Shown: positions 32,254 through 40,407 of the stretch, one piece after another
How the letters are laid out: every line of letters begins with the position of its first letter
Position numbering within the stretch: the first letter of the stretch is position 1
Assembly: GCF_016793225.1 (NCBI RefSeq)
Contig: NZ_JAEUMN010000080.1
Location: forward strand, 1-54,651
Direction: 5' to 3'
DNA from: Phenylobacterium sp.
GTDB taxonomy: Bacteria > Pseudomonadota > Alphaproteobacteria > Caulobacterales > Caulobacteraceae
Length of the DNA: 54,651 nucleotides
The notes under the pieces: generated by a model
Told to the model about the DNA's origin: nothing
Seen by the model: only the letters and a program-made list of their open reading frames with translations
Databases searched by the model: none
Made by a program: the position numbers and the translations under genes

Positions 32254-32703
32254 TTATGGCGCGAAGTACGGGCGTAGCTTTTCGACCATTTCGCGCGGCG
32301 GACGTTTGGCGCGGCCCTTCAGGTCGATGCACACGGCCTGGACCTTCGCCTCGGCGATCAGCTCGTCGCCGCGCACGACCCGCTGGCTGACGAGCAGGCG
32401 CGCGCCCTGCACCGCGTCGTAGCCGGTGCGCACCAGCAGCGCGTCGTCGACCCGGGCGGCCTTGCGGTAGTCGACCTCGATCCGCACCAGCGTGAAGGCG
32501 GTGGGCTCGGCCATCTGCAGCAGCTCGGTGTGGCTGATCCCGGCGATGCGGAAGAAGTCGCTCCGCCCGCGCTCGAAATAGCGCAGGTAGTTGGCGTGGT
32601 AGACCATGCCGGTGAAGTCGGTGTCCTCGTAGTAGATGCGCACCGGCAGCACATGCTCGCGGCCGTCCAGCCAGCCGGCGGAGGGGGCGGCGTCCAGGGT
32701 CAT
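32254..32703 (-). CDS. ybgC: Acyl-CoA thioesterase YbgC (tol-pal associated)
   Basis: A 149-residue hotdog-fold thioesterase. The catalytic segment [27 protein letters not shown] (about 22-48) includes the active-site Asp in EDTDFTG, and [11 protein letters not shown] follows. YbgC genes lead tol-pal clusters in most proteobacteria and act on short-chain or phospholipid-related acyl thioesters. The ATG at 32703 is the start nearest the hotdog domain; a longer frame to 32826 runs into the dispersed palindromic element and is rejected. Confidence 0.93.
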   Translation of the reverse strand: MTLDAAPSAGWLDGREHVLPVRIYYEDTDFTGMVYHANYLRYFERGRSDFFRIAGISHTELLQMAEPTAFTLVRIEVDYRKAARVDDALLVRTGYDAVQGARLLVSQRVVRGDELIAEAKVQAVCIDLKGRAKRPPREMVEKLRPYFAP

Positions 32704-32786
32704 GCGAAACGCCCCGCGGCCTGCGCTTCGCGGCTCGCTCCGCCGCTGGGCGCTCGGGAAGCGCGTCTCGCCATGCCCAACACCCC

Positions 32787-32931
32787 TGTCATCCCGGTTT
32801 CCGCGCAGCGGAACACCGGGACCCATAGACTCCGCCTGTCCGCATGAGGCGCGGCGGCCGCCCGCGGGCCGTCTCGCGCATCGGGCGCGTATGGGTCCCG
32901 GTCTTCGCCTCCGGCGAAACCGGGATGACAG
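32787..32931. repeat. Complete dispersed palindromic element with 14-bp terminal inverted repeats
   Basis: It begins TGTCATCCCGGTTT and ends AAACCGGGATGACA, perfect 14-bp inverted ends. Inside are CCGGGACCCATAGACTCC and, towards the other end, GGGCGCGTATGGGTCCCGG. The same blocks make up the tandem array at 53932-54520. No coding capacity. The rest of 32704-33013, between ruvB and ybgC (310 bases), holds no gene that I can see. Confidence 0.85.
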
Positions 32932-33013
32932 CCGTGGGCGTGAGCCGTTCCCATCCGGCTCCCGGCGTTTCGCAGGAGGAGGCGGAGGGCGCCGGAGCCG
33001 GAGCGGGGCGCGC

Positions 33014-34042
33014 TCATTCGAACAGGTCCCCCGAGGCGGCCGGCGGGGTCGTCCTGGGGGCGGCCAGGCCCAGGTGGTCGTAGGCCTTGGCGCAGGCCAT
33101 GCGGCCGCGCGGCGTGCGCTGGATGAAGCCCTGCTGCAGCAGGAAGGGCTCGATGACGTCCTCCACGGCGTCGCGGGCCTCGGCGATGGCGTAGGCCAGC
33201 GTCTCCACCCCCGCCGGGCCGCCGGCGTAGTTCTCGATCAGGGCGCGCAGGTAGCGGCGGTCCAGGGCGTCCAGTCCCTGCTCGTCCACGTCCAGGCGGG
33301 CCAGCGCGCTGGCGGCGTGCCTGCGGTCGATCACCGTCGCGCCGTCGGCGGCGGCGAAGTCGCGCACCCGCCGCAGCAGGCGGCCGGCGACGCGGGGCGT
33401 CCCGCGGGCGCGGCGGGCGATCTCCAGCGCCCCGTCCTCGCTGAGCGGCGCGCCCATCTTGGCGGCGGCGCCCAGCAGCACCCGGGTCAGCTCGTCGTGG
33501 GTGTAGAACTCGAGCCGGATCGGGATGCCGAAACGGTCGCGCAGCGGCGTGGCCAGGAGCCCGGCGCGCGTGGTCGCCGCCACCAGGGTGAAGGGCGCGA
33601 GGTCGATGCGGATCGACCGCGCCGAGGGCCCCTCGCCGATGACGAGGTCCAGCACGTGGTCCTCCATCGCCGGGTAGAGGATCTCCTCCACGTTCGCGGC
33701 CAGGCGGTGGATCTCGTCGATAAAGAGGACGTCGCGCGGCTCGAGGTTGGTGAGGATGGCGGCGAGGTCGCCGGCCTTGGCCAGGACCGGGCCCGAGGTG
33801 GCGCGGAAGTTCACGCCCAGCTCGCGGGCGACGATCTGGGCCAGGGTCGTCTTGCCCAGGCCCGGGGGGCCGAACAGCAGCACGTGGTCCAGCGCCTCGG
33901 CGCGGTTGCGGGCCGCCTCGATGAAGACGCGCAGGTTCGCCTTGGCCTGCTCCTGGCCGACGAACTCGCCCAGCGTCTGCGGCCGCAGCGCCTTGTCCGC
34001 GCCCTCGAAGGGCTGGGGCTCGCCCGAGACGATGCGGGTCAT
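33014..34042 (-). CDS. ruvB: Holliday junction branch migration helicase RuvB
   Basis: A 342-residue AAA+ motor. Seen: [16 protein letters not shown], Walker [15 protein letters not shown], Walker [11 protein letters not shown], sensor [10 protein letters not shown] (sensor I Thr/Arg), arginine-finger LRDRFGI, and the C-terminal winged-helix segment ending [21 protein letters not shown]. It drives branch migration with RuvA. ATG 34042 gives the canonical MTRIVSGEP opening. It lies 121 bases downstream of ruvA, an interval filled with a hairpin-forming repeat. Confidence 0.97.
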   Translation of the reverse strand: MTRIVSGEPQPFEGADKALRPQTLGEFVGQEQAKANLRVFIEAARNRAEALDHVLLFGPPGLGKTTLAQIVARELGVNFRATSGPVLAKAGDLAAILTNLEPRDVLFIDEIHRLAANVEEILYPAMEDHVLDLVIGEGPSARSIRIDLAPFTLVAATTRAGLLATPLRDRFGIPIRLEFYTHDELTRVLLGAAAKMGAPLSEDGALEIARRARGTPRVAGRLLRRVRDFAAADGATVIDRRHAASALARLDVDEQGLDALDRRYLRALIENYAGGPAGVETLAYAIAEARDAVEDVIEPFLLQQGFIQRTPRGRMACAKAYDHLGLAAPRTTPPAASGDLFE

Positions 34043-34060
34043 GGTCGAAGCCCGGCGAAT

Positions 34061-34125
34061 GCACCACCAAGCTCGCCAAGAGCACAAGGACGCCACGGCC
34101 TGACATGGCGGGCTTGGTGTTCCTG
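34061..34125. repeat. Hairpin-forming intergenic repeat between ruvA and ruvB
   Basis: CACCAAGCTCGCC (34065-34077) pairs with GGCGGGCTTGGTG (34107-34119) with one mismatch, loop about 29 nt. The left arm continues as an ACCACCAAG...CACAAGGACGCC string, of the CACCAAG-type repeats seen in many genomes. It interrupts what is usually a tight ruvAB pair. Confidence 0.45.
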
Positions 34126-34163
34126 GTGGTTGGAATCGGGGCGCCTGCGGCGCTCTAGCGTGC

Positions 34164-34778
34164 TCAACGCCCCAGCTCCTGCAGGGCGGCCTTGATGAGG
34201 GCCGGCGGCTCGGCGTCCTCGCCCAGCCGGAGCGCGGCGGCTTCCACGACGCGGCGGGCGGCGGGCTCGGCGACGCCCAGGCCCATCAGGGCGGCGACCG
34301 CCTCGCCGGACGCGCTGGGCCGGGACGGCGCCACGGGCTGGATCTGGGCGTGGAAGGCGGCGACGGTTCCGTCGCCCAGCGGCTTGCCCTTCAGCTCGGT
34401 CACGATCCGCAGCGCCAGCTTGGGGCCCACCCCCTGGGCGCGGGCGACCAGCGCCTTGTCCTCGCGCGCCACGGCGGCGGCGAGTTCGGCGGGCGGCAGG
34501 ACGTCGAGCACCGCCAGGGCCGCCTTCGGCCCCACGCCCTGGATGGTCCGCAGCTGGACGAAGGCCCCCCGTTCGGCGCGGTCCAGGAAGCCGTAGAGGA
34601 CCAGTCCGGTCTGCTCGCCCCAGGCGCTCTCCACGTGCAGCAGCGTCTCGGCCCCGATCTCGGGCAGGCGCGAGAGCGTGCGCGCGCCGCAGCGCACGAC
34701 ATAGCCCACGCCCATCACGTCGATCAGGGCGTCTTCCTCGCCGACCTCGGCGACGGCGCCGCGCAGGCGGCCGATCAT
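34164..34778 (-). CDS. ruvA: Holliday junction DNA-binding protein RuvA
   Basis: A 204-residue RuvA. Domain I is [28 protein letters not shown]. The helix-hairpin-helix domain II includes [24 protein letters not shown] and [21 protein letters not shown]. The flexible domain III (about 155-204) binds Ruv[24 protein letters not shown]. It binds four-way junctions as a tetramer. ATG 34778 is the family start; it is 78 bases downstream of the epimerase gene. Confidence 0.96.
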   Translation of the reverse strand: MIGRLRGAVAEVGEEDALIDVMGVGYVVRCGARTLSRLPEIGAETLLHVESAWGEQTGLVLYGFLDRAERGAFVQLRTIQGVGPKAALAVLDVLPPAELAAAVAREDKALVARAQGVGPKLALRIVTELKGKPLGDGTVAAFHAQIQPVAPSRPSASGEAVAALMGLGVAEPAARRVVEAAALRLGEDAEPPALIKAALQELGR

Positions 34779-34856
34779 GTGCGAATCACCGGGGACATCT
34801 GCCGCCCAGAGGTACCGCAGGCGGGACTCCGGGGGAACGACCGGTGAACGGCCGAG

Positions 34857-35990
34857 CTATCCTCGCGCCTTCAGCTTCGCCAGCAGCGCCGCCTCGCGCT
34901 CGGGGGTGAGGCCCGCGCGGAGCCTGGCCTGCCGCTCGGCCGGCTGCTCCCGGAACCAGGCCAGGGTGTCGGCGGCGGTCCCAGCCAGCGGGCGGAAGGT
35001 GAGGCCGGCGGCCTCGGCGCGCGCGATGCTGCGCCGGTGGAACCCGGCGGAGTCGCCGCCGCGCGACGGGATCCAGACGGGCATGTCGCTCCAGGCCTGC
35101 ACGTTCTCGGCCGCCAGGAAGTCGTCGGGCGCCCACACCAGCTTCGCGTTCGACTGCACGGCGCCGCCGACGGTCGCCAGCATCCGGCGCATCGGCATGG
35201 GCCGCCCCGTGGCGTTGAAGGTCCCCGCCGCCCGCCGCTCGGCCACCCGGACGGTCCACTCCGCGAGGTCGCGCGCGTCGATCACCTGAACCGGGTCTTC
35301 GCCGCCGCCCGGCGCCAGCGCCTCGGGCCCCCAGCGGCCGCCGTCGTTGGCGAGCCGCACCGGCCAGTAGCTGAACCGGTCGGTCTGGTCGCCCGGGCCG
35401 ACGATGAGGCCGGGTCGGATCACCGTGGTCGCGGCCTCTCCGAACCGGCGGCGCGCCTCCTGCTCGCTGGCGGCCTTCAGCGGTCCGTAGAGCCGCCCCT
35501 GGCTGGCGCGCAGCGTCTCCGCCGTCTCGGCCATCACGTCGGCCCCTTCGTAGGGCAGCACCGCCGCGGTCTCGTCCGCGGGCCGGTCGGCGGCGGCGTA
35601 GACCGAGATCGTCGAGATGAAGATGTACTGCTTCACCCGGCCCTCGAGGACGCGGGCCGCGTCGCGCACCCAGAACGGCAGCGTGGTGGGATTGTCGATC
35701 GCCGCGTCCCAGCTGCGCCCCTCCAGCGCCTTCAGGTCGCCGGTGTTGCGGTCGCCCAGGAGCTGCTCGACCTCTCCGGGCCATTCCTTGGCCTGCCGGC
35801 CGCGGTTGAAGATCGTCACCCTGTGGCCGCGGGCGAGCGCATAGCGCACCTGGTGCGGGCCGATGAAGCCGGTGCCGCCCAGGATCAGCAGGTTCAGGGG
35901 GCGAGCGGCGCGCGGGGCCGACCGCGCGGCCGGCGCGGCGAGGGTGATGGCGGCGGCTGCGCCCAGGGCGGTCCTGCGATCGATGCTCAT
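34857..35990 (-). CDS. NAD-dependent epimerase/dehydratase-family protein with Tat-like signal
   Basis: A 377-residue Rossmann-fold protein of the extended SDR type: NLLILGGTGFIGPHQVRYAL (NAD loop) at about 33-52, FISTISVYA and YGPLKAASE (YxxxK, Tyr-Lys catalytic pair). The N-terminus MSIDRRTALGAAAAITLAAPAARSAP carries a twin-arginine motif and hydrophobic stretch, suggesting Tat export of the folded, cofactor-bearing protein. Similar Tat-SDR proteins are annotated in Caulobacterales, but their substrate is unknown. It sits between ruvC and ruvA, separating genes that are usually adjacent. Confidence 0.82.
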   Translation of the reverse strand: MSIDRRTALGAAAAITLAAPAARSAPRAARPLNLLILGGTGFIGPHQVRYALARGHRVTIFNRGRQAKEWPGEVEQLLGDRNTGDLKALEGRSWDAAIDNPTTLPFWVRDAARVLEGRVKQYIFISTISVYAAADRPADETAAVLPYEGADVMAETAETLRASQGRLYGPLKAASEQEARRRFGEAATTVIRPGLIVGPGDQTDRFSYWPVRLANDGGRWGPEALAPGGGEDPVQVIDARDLAEWTVRVAERRAAGTFNATGRPMPMRRMLATVGGAVQSNAKLVWAPDDFLAAENVQAWSDMPVWIPSRGGDSAGFHRRSIARAEAAGLTFRPLAGTAADTLAWFREQPAERQARLRAGLTPEREAALLAKLKARG

Positions 35991-36065
35991 CGCCGCATCT
36001 TGCGCGCCGGCGCCGGCCGCTCAAGGGCCCCCGCGACGAGCGGTCGGACGGGCCTGCGCGGCGGC

Positions 36066-36569
36066 CTACGCCACCCGCCGGGCCGTGCGGGCGTGGGCGT
36101 GGGCGATGGCGACGGCCAGGGCGTCGGCGGCGTCGGCGGTGGTCTTGCCGGCGGACGGCAGCAGGCGCGCGATCATCCAGCCCACCTGCGCCTTGTCGGC
36201 CCCGCCGGTCCCCACGACCGCCTTCTTGACCACGGTGGCGGCGTACTCGGCCACGGGCAGGCCGGCGCGGGCCGGGACGACCAGGGCCATGGCCCGCGCA
36301 TGGCCCAGCTTCAGCGCCGACTGGGCGTTGGCGTTGACGAAGGTCTCCTCGACCGCCGCCTCGTCAGGCGCGTGCGCGGCGATGATCGCCTCGATCTCGA
36401 CGAACAGCGTGTGGAGGCGCTCCGCGAAGGGCAGGGTGTCCTTGGGCGCGATGACGCCGTGGGCCACGTGGCTCAGGCGCGCGCCCTCGCAGGCGATGAC
36501 GCCCCAGCCGGTGCGGCGCAGGCCCGGGTCCAGGCCCAGGATGCGGATGGGGCGAATCGGCGGGGTCAT
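36066..36569 (-). CDS. ruvC: Holliday junction resolvase RuvC
   Basis: A 167-residue RNase H-fold endonuclease. Catalytic acidic residues are in ILGLDPGLRRTGWGV (Asp), VEETFVNANAQSALKLGHARAM (Glu), and KTTADAADALAVAIAHAH (Asp-Asp). It resolves Holliday junctions delivered by RuvAB. ATG 36569 gives the usual length. It is separated from ruvA by the Tat-SDR gene. Confidence 0.96.
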   Translation of the reverse strand: MTPPIRPIRILGLDPGLRRTGWGVIACEGARLSHVAHGVIAPKDTLPFAERLHTLFVEIEAIIAAHAPDEAAVEETFVNANAQSALKLGHARAMALVVPARAGLPVAEYAATVVKKAVVGTGGADKAQVGWMIARLLPSAGKTTADAADALAVAIAHAHARTARRVA

Positions 36570-36619
36570 GGCGCGGGAGGCAGGATGCCCCAATCCGCGC
36601 CGTGACTGAAATCCCGCGC

Positions 36620-37318
36620 TCAGGCCGTGACGGCGCGCCGCCGGCGCAGGACCATGCCCGCGCCCATGAAGCCCATGATCATCAGCGCCCAGGTCGACGG
36701 CTCGGGCACGATGGTCGGCGGCGGGTCGGGCGGCGGCGGCAGGCCGCCGAGGACCTTGTCGGAACCCCCGCCCGCGTTGACCTGCTGGAAGCGAACGGCC
36801 GCATCGAAGGTCCCGTTCGCGAGATAACCCGCCGCGAACGCGCTCTCGAAGGCCGCGGCGTCCAGGATGGTGTCCACGGTGAAGCGGACCATCCCAAGCG
36901 AATTGCCGGCCGTCACGCCGCCGCCCGGATTGCCGCCGCCGAAGCTGTTGCGGTTCAGGCTGATGCCGCGGTCGAACGTGCCCAGGGGCGGGAGCGACGG
37001 ATTGGTCCACAGCTTGGTGAAGGTCGTGCCGTTCGAGCTGTAGGTCAGGCCGGTGAACGTCGGCAGGTCGAAGGCGAACGCCACCAGGGTCGCCGCCGTG
37101 GCGCCCAGGCCGTCCGTGCCGTCCGTGGTGTTCGCGAGCACCAGGTCCATCTGCACGTTCGAGCCGACGTCGGTGAACGTGAATGTCGCCGTCGCGGTGG
37201 CGCCGGTGTTCTCCGTGGACCCCCACGAGGGATTGAACTCGAGCGTCACGGCCGCCGCGGCCGGAGTGGCCGCCACGATCGCAGCCGCTACGGCGAGCCC
37301 GCCGAAAACATTACGCAT
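36620..37318 (-). CDS. PEPxxWA-CTERM sorting-domain protein
   Basis: A 232-residue exported protein. The signal peptide is at about 1-23 (VAAAIVAATPAAAA). A beta-rich, Thr/Gly-rich body follows (TLEFNPSWGSTENTG ...; GGGNPGGGVTAGNSLG). The C-terminus has the tripartite sorting signal: VPEPSTWA, a hydrophobic helix (LMIMGFMGAGMVL) and RRRR. Such proteins are processed at the C-terminus by an exosortase-like enzyme and are often linked to extracellular polymer. The ATG at 37318 has GGGG about 8 bases upstream. Another PEPxxWA protein is encoded 1.3 kb away on the other strand. No exosortase gene is in the window. Confidence 0.85.
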   Translation of the reverse strand: MRNVFGGLAVAAAIVAATPAAAAVTLEFNPSWGSTENTGATATATFTFTDVGSNVQMDLVLANTTDGTDGLGATAATLVAFAFDLPTFTGLTYSSNGTTFTKLWTNPSLPPLGTFDRGISLNRNSFGGGNPGGGVTAGNSLGMVRFTVDTILDAAAFESAFAAGYLANGTFDAAVRFQQVNAGGGSDKVLGGLPPPPDPPPTIVPEPSTWALMIMGFMGAGMVLRRRRAVTA

Positions 37319-37529
37319 CACCGTTGCCCCATACATAAGCGTGGCTTCATTGAGTTCACCGCAATATCTCAAGCCTCGCGCTAAAGATTGAAGATTCTCC
37401 CCCCGGGCGAGTGTGCGGCGGGCGGCATCGGGCGTCGCCGCCTGCAACCTGGAGCCGCTCGACAGCCCGCCGTCGCCACTGGCAGTCTTGCCGGGCGCGG
37501 AATTGATTGGCCCACCAGGGGACGCAGGC

Positions 37530-38489
37530 ATGCGGGCCACGGCGAAGGACGCCTTCGAAAAAATGGCCGCGACAGGCGGCGGCGATGCCGGCGCGGTGGC
37601 GGTGGGCCTTCGGCGGGGCGTGACGACGGTGGGGCTGCGCGCCCTGGCGGCCAAGGCCGTGCACGTGGCGGCCGCCTCGCCCGAGCGGCTGATGGACGTC
37701 TACGACAACGCCGCCGCCGGCTGGCTGTCGCAGCCGGTTTTCCCGCCCCGGTTGCGGCTTGAGGAGCCGCTGCCGATCTCCGACCGCTTCTGGGACGCCT
37801 TCTGGGACCTCGTGCACTTGCCGACGGACGCGACCCACCAGGCCCTGGCCGCGGCCACGCTGCGCGCGGCCGGCGAGCTGGACCCGCGCATCAACGCGCG
37901 CATGGCTGTCGCGGCGATGGACTATCCCGGCGTCGTGGAAGCGGCCGCCGGCGGCATTCCGGAGCCCTACGATCCCGCCGTGATGGAGGGCGCTCCGCCG
38001 GCATCCCTAGGATTCCTGCTGCGCCAGGACCGGCTGGCCGGCGGCGACGGCTTCGCCGCGCCGTTCGGCGGCGGACTGGTCGCGCTGCTTCGGCACATGC
38101 CGGCGCCGCTCGCCTACATCAACGTGCACACGATCCAGTCCCTGGCGGTGCTGGGCGTGGTCGCGGGGTACGGACCGGCGCGCCTGGACCGCGTGGCCTT
38201 CGGCGCCTTCCTGATGGGACAGACGGGCCACCACTACTCGGCGCTCTCCACGGCGGCGACGCTGACGGCGCTTAGCCTCGCCCGACCCGACAGCGTCGAC
38301 CTGCGGCTCGACTGCATCTTCAGGGCATGGGCGCACGGACGCGAGACGCCGCTGCTGCTCGGTGCGCCGTGGCCGGAGCTGTGGAACCTCCGCCTGGACG
38401 AGGTCCGCCAGACGCTCGGGGTGCATCCCTTCGCATCCCCGTACGCGGAAGCGCGGCGACGCATGAACGAGGACCCGGCGGACCGCTGA
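37530..38489 (+). CDS. Unknown protein between two PEPxxWA-CTERM genes
   Basis: 319 residues. I do not recognise a family. It is Ala/Leu-rich and predicted mostly helical, with no clear signal peptide or transmembrane helix. Notable segments: a cluster of aromatic and acidic residues (SDRFWDAFWDLVHLP, about 88-102), LLRHMPAPLAYINVHTIQSLAVLGVVAGYGPARLDR, and GQTGHHYSALSTAATLTAL with a His pair. The HTIQ and GHHYS histidines could bind a metal or haem, but no known motif fits. I chose ATG 37530 (AGGGGACGCAGG upstream); a frame from 37413 is possible. It lies alone between two divergently placed PEP-CTERM genes. Confidence 0.7.
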   Translation: MRATAKDAFEKMAATGGGDAGAVAVGLRRGVTTVGLRALAAKAVHVAAASPERLMDVYDNAAAGWLSQPVFPPRLRLEEPLPISDRFWDAFWDLVHLPTDATHQALAAATLRAAGELDPRINARMAVAAMDYPGVVEAAAGGIPEPYDPAVMEGAPPASLGFLLRQDRLAGGDGFAAPFGGGLVALLRHMPAPLAYINVHTIQSLAVLGVVAGYGPARLDRVAFGAFLMGQTGHHYSALSTAATLTALSLARPDSVDLRLDCIFRAWAHGRETPLLLGAPWPELWNLRLDEVRQTLGVHPFASPYAEARRRMNEDPADR

Positions 38490-38561
38490 GCCGCTCCTGA
38501 AAGGGCCACACGCTTTAGGCGGCGGATTCTCCTTTCAGGCGTTCGAGTCTCAAACCTCCGG

Positions 38562-38576
38562 TTAAGATGTCATTAC
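38562..38576 (+). promoter_or_regulatory. Possible CtrA-type binding site
   Basis: TTAA-N7-TTAC (TTAA 38562-38565, TTAC 38573-38576), one mismatch from the CtrA consensus TTAA-N7-TTAA, 44 bases before the PEPxxWA-CTERM gene at 38620. A single such site can arise by chance. Confidence 0.3.
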
Positions 38577-38619
38577 CCCTGCAGTGTGATTGGGGGCCCC
38601 GATCCGGGGATAGAACAAA

Positions 38620-39327
38620 ATGAAGCTGAAACTCTTGGCGGCAGTGGCCGCAGGCGCGCTGGGCATGGCGGCGTCGTCCGCCTCGGCGGCCACTTACCTG
38701 TCGATCATCGACCACTGGGACGTGAACGGCCCGACGCTGGGCGGCCCGTTCGGCGAAATCGTGATCGAGGAGGTCGGCGACGGCAAGACCCTCAACATCA
38801 CCGCGACGATCTACGACGGCGTGTGGCAGCAGTCGGGCGTGAACAACATCTTCGCGTTCAACCTTTTGGACGACGGCGCCACCCAGATCACCGAGAACCA
38901 CAACAGCCCGAACGTGGTGTACAGCCCGACGTCGTACACCCACTCGCCGTGGGGCACGTTCACGGATCACTTCTACATCAATGCGAGCGGCAAGAACGCG
39001 CGCGTGAATCCGCTGCAGTTCACGGCCTACAACGCCAACGGCCTGACGTTCGCGGGCACGGGCGTGGTCCCGGGGCCGGGCGGCCTGGTGGACTCTCTGG
39101 GCGACGGCAACCGCTTCAATTCGAACGCGGGCGGCTGGTGGTTCCTCGGCCACATCCAGCCGGATGCCGGTGAATCCATCAACGTTGCGGCGCGTGACGC
39201 CCGCTGCATCGCCAACTGCCCGGTGACGGGGGTGCCCGAGCCGAGCACCTGGGGCCTGATGATCCTGGGCTTCGGTGGCGCGGGGTACGCCCTGCGGCAG
39301 CGGCGCCGGTGGGTCTCCGCCATCTGA
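38620..39327 (+). CDS. PEPxxWA-CTERM sorting-domain protein
   Basis: A 235-residue exported protein. The signal peptide is at about 1-24 (LAAVAAGALGMAASSASAA). The body has beta strands rich in Asn, Thr and Gly (GDGKTLNITATIYDGVW, NNIFAFNLLDDGATQITEN). A disulfide pair is possible in ARCIANCPVTG. The C-terminal signal is VPEPSTWG, hydrophobic LMILGFGGAGYAL, then RQRRR. Secretion and C-terminal processing by an exosortase-type system are expected. ATG 38620 follows CGGGGA. A terminator follows at 39356. Confidence 0.85.
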   Translation: MKLKLLAAVAAGALGMAASSASAATYLSIIDHWDVNGPTLGGPFGEIVIEEVGDGKTLNITATIYDGVWQQSGVNNIFAFNLLDDGATQITENHNSPNVVYSPTSYTHSPWGTFTDHFYINASGKNARVNPLQFTAYNANGLTFAGTGVVPGPGGLVDSLGDGNRFNSNAGGWWFLGHIQPDAGESINVAARDARCIANCPVTGVPEPSTWGLMILGFGGAGYALRQRRRWVSAI

Positions 39328-39355
39328 GCCGCCGCTCAGTCTGAGCCTTTTCGGG

Positions 39356-39385
39356 GGTCCCCGGCCTTGCGCCGGGGACCTTCTT
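39356..39385 (+). terminator. Rho-independent terminator
   Basis: GGTCCCCGGC (39356-39365), loop CTTGC, GCCGGGGACC (39371-39380), then TTCTT. A perfect 10-bp stem after the PEPxxWA-CTERM gene. Confidence 0.85.
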
Positions 39386-39398
39386 GTATGTGGACGCC

Positions 39399-39941
39399 CT
39401 AAGCCTCCGCGGGCCGACCGGACTGGCTCGAGTCCTCCACCAGCCTGGCGACCGGCCGGCCGTCGGGGCCCGGCTCGATCCGGAAGCGCTTGCGGCCCCC
39501 CGCCTCGCCGAGGTCGAGGTCCGCATCATGGGTCACGAGCCAGTAGCGTGGTCCCACCCGCACGATCACCGTGCGCGGACGCCCATCGGGCCGCCGGGTC
39601 TGGCGCTTCAGGAAGCCATAGATCGCCCCCCGCCGCCACGCTCCGGGGTCGGCCGGATCGCAGTAGGCGACGAGCTGGTCGTCCCCTGCACCCTGGACAC
39701 CCGTGAGGATCACCTTGCACTTGCTGGGCTTCAGCTCTTCAGGGACATCCGGACTGACGATCCACTGGCAGTGGAAGCCGCGGCAGATCGGATAGCGCGT
39801 CTCGTGGATCGAGCAGGCCCCGCCGGGGCGCCCAGGCCGCGCGTGCTCGCACCAGACGCCCGCGGGTTTCTTCAGTTCCTCGATGCCCATCGCCTTGCAG
39901 CAGAGGCTGCAGGTTCCGCACGTGCGGACGGTGTGGTTCAT
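39399..39941 (-). CDS. Cysteine-cluster protein (YkgJ-like)
   Basis: A 180-residue protein with an N-terminal Cys cluster: CGTCSLCC (C-x2-C-x2-CC, residues 8-15), then VWCEHA, GGACSIHE, YPICRGFHC. This is the pattern of the YkgJ/CxxCxxCC zinc- or iron-chelating family. The remainder (about 95-180) has a beta-rich RTVIVRVGPRYWLVTHDADLDLGEAG stretch. No signal peptide is visible. Cofactor and role are unknown; the likely ligand is zinc or an Fe-S centre. ATG 39941 is used, and no neighbour overlaps it. Confidence 0.75.
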   Translation of the reverse strand: MNHTVRTCGTCSLCCKAMGIEELKKPAGVWCEHARPGRPGGACSIHETRYPICRGFHCQWIVSPDVPEELKPSKCKVILTGVQGAGDDQLVAYCDPADPGAWRRGAIYGFLKRQTRRPDGRPRTVIVRVGPRYWLVTHDADLDLGEAGGRKRFRIEPGPDGRPVARLVEDSSQSGRPAEA

Positions 39942-40112
39942 GGCGATCTCATGCCGGGAAACGCAGTCGCGGATCGCGCGCGGGCTGGGAAGGGGCGGTA
40001 TCCGGTGCTGACCTCGGAGCCCGCCCCACTGGCTGCTCCCGTTGAGTTGCCTCCAGCAAGCGTGACCTTAGTCCGCAGGCTGCTTCGTGGCAAACGCGGT
40101 TGTTCCGCTGCG

Positions 40113-40298
40113 TCAGTTTGGCAGCCGCTCCACGTCGCGGACGAAACGCCCGTCGGTGAAGATCTCCACGGCTTCGCAGGTCGGATATCGCTCGAGCATC
40201 GCCTCGGCCGCCCGCACCGCGTCGTCGAACGCGCCCAGGACGCCCGCGTCGACAGGCAACGCCAGATCCTGTCCCACCCCGCTCAGGACAAAGAGCAT
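40113..40298 (-). CDS. 61-residue unknown small protein
   Basis: Begins MLFVLSGVGQDLALPVDAG and ends FTDGRFVRDVERLPN. It is mixed alpha/beta, with a helix AFDDAVRAAEAMLERYPTC. The start at 40298 has a very strong GGGGGGA seven bases upstream. I do not recognise a family. No partner gene or promoter stands out. The upstream frame to 40355 lacks a ribosome site. Positions 39942-40112 show no gene. Confidence 0.6.
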   Translation of the reverse strand: MLFVLSGVGQDLALPVDAGVLGAFDDAVRAAEAMLERYPTCEAVEIFTDGRFVRDVERLPN

Positions 40299-40407
40299 GT
40301 CGGTCCCCCCAGAACCAAGCAACCCTATCGTGCACGGATTGTTTCGCGCCAGCAACTGAGGCGCGCACGGAACACTTGCGGGGGGAAAACCGCCGGAATC
40401 CCGGCGG

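Noticed and set aside
32787-32931. Insertion sequence
   Set aside because: Inverted ends are present but there is no transposase frame in 145 bp, so it is listed as a repeat element.
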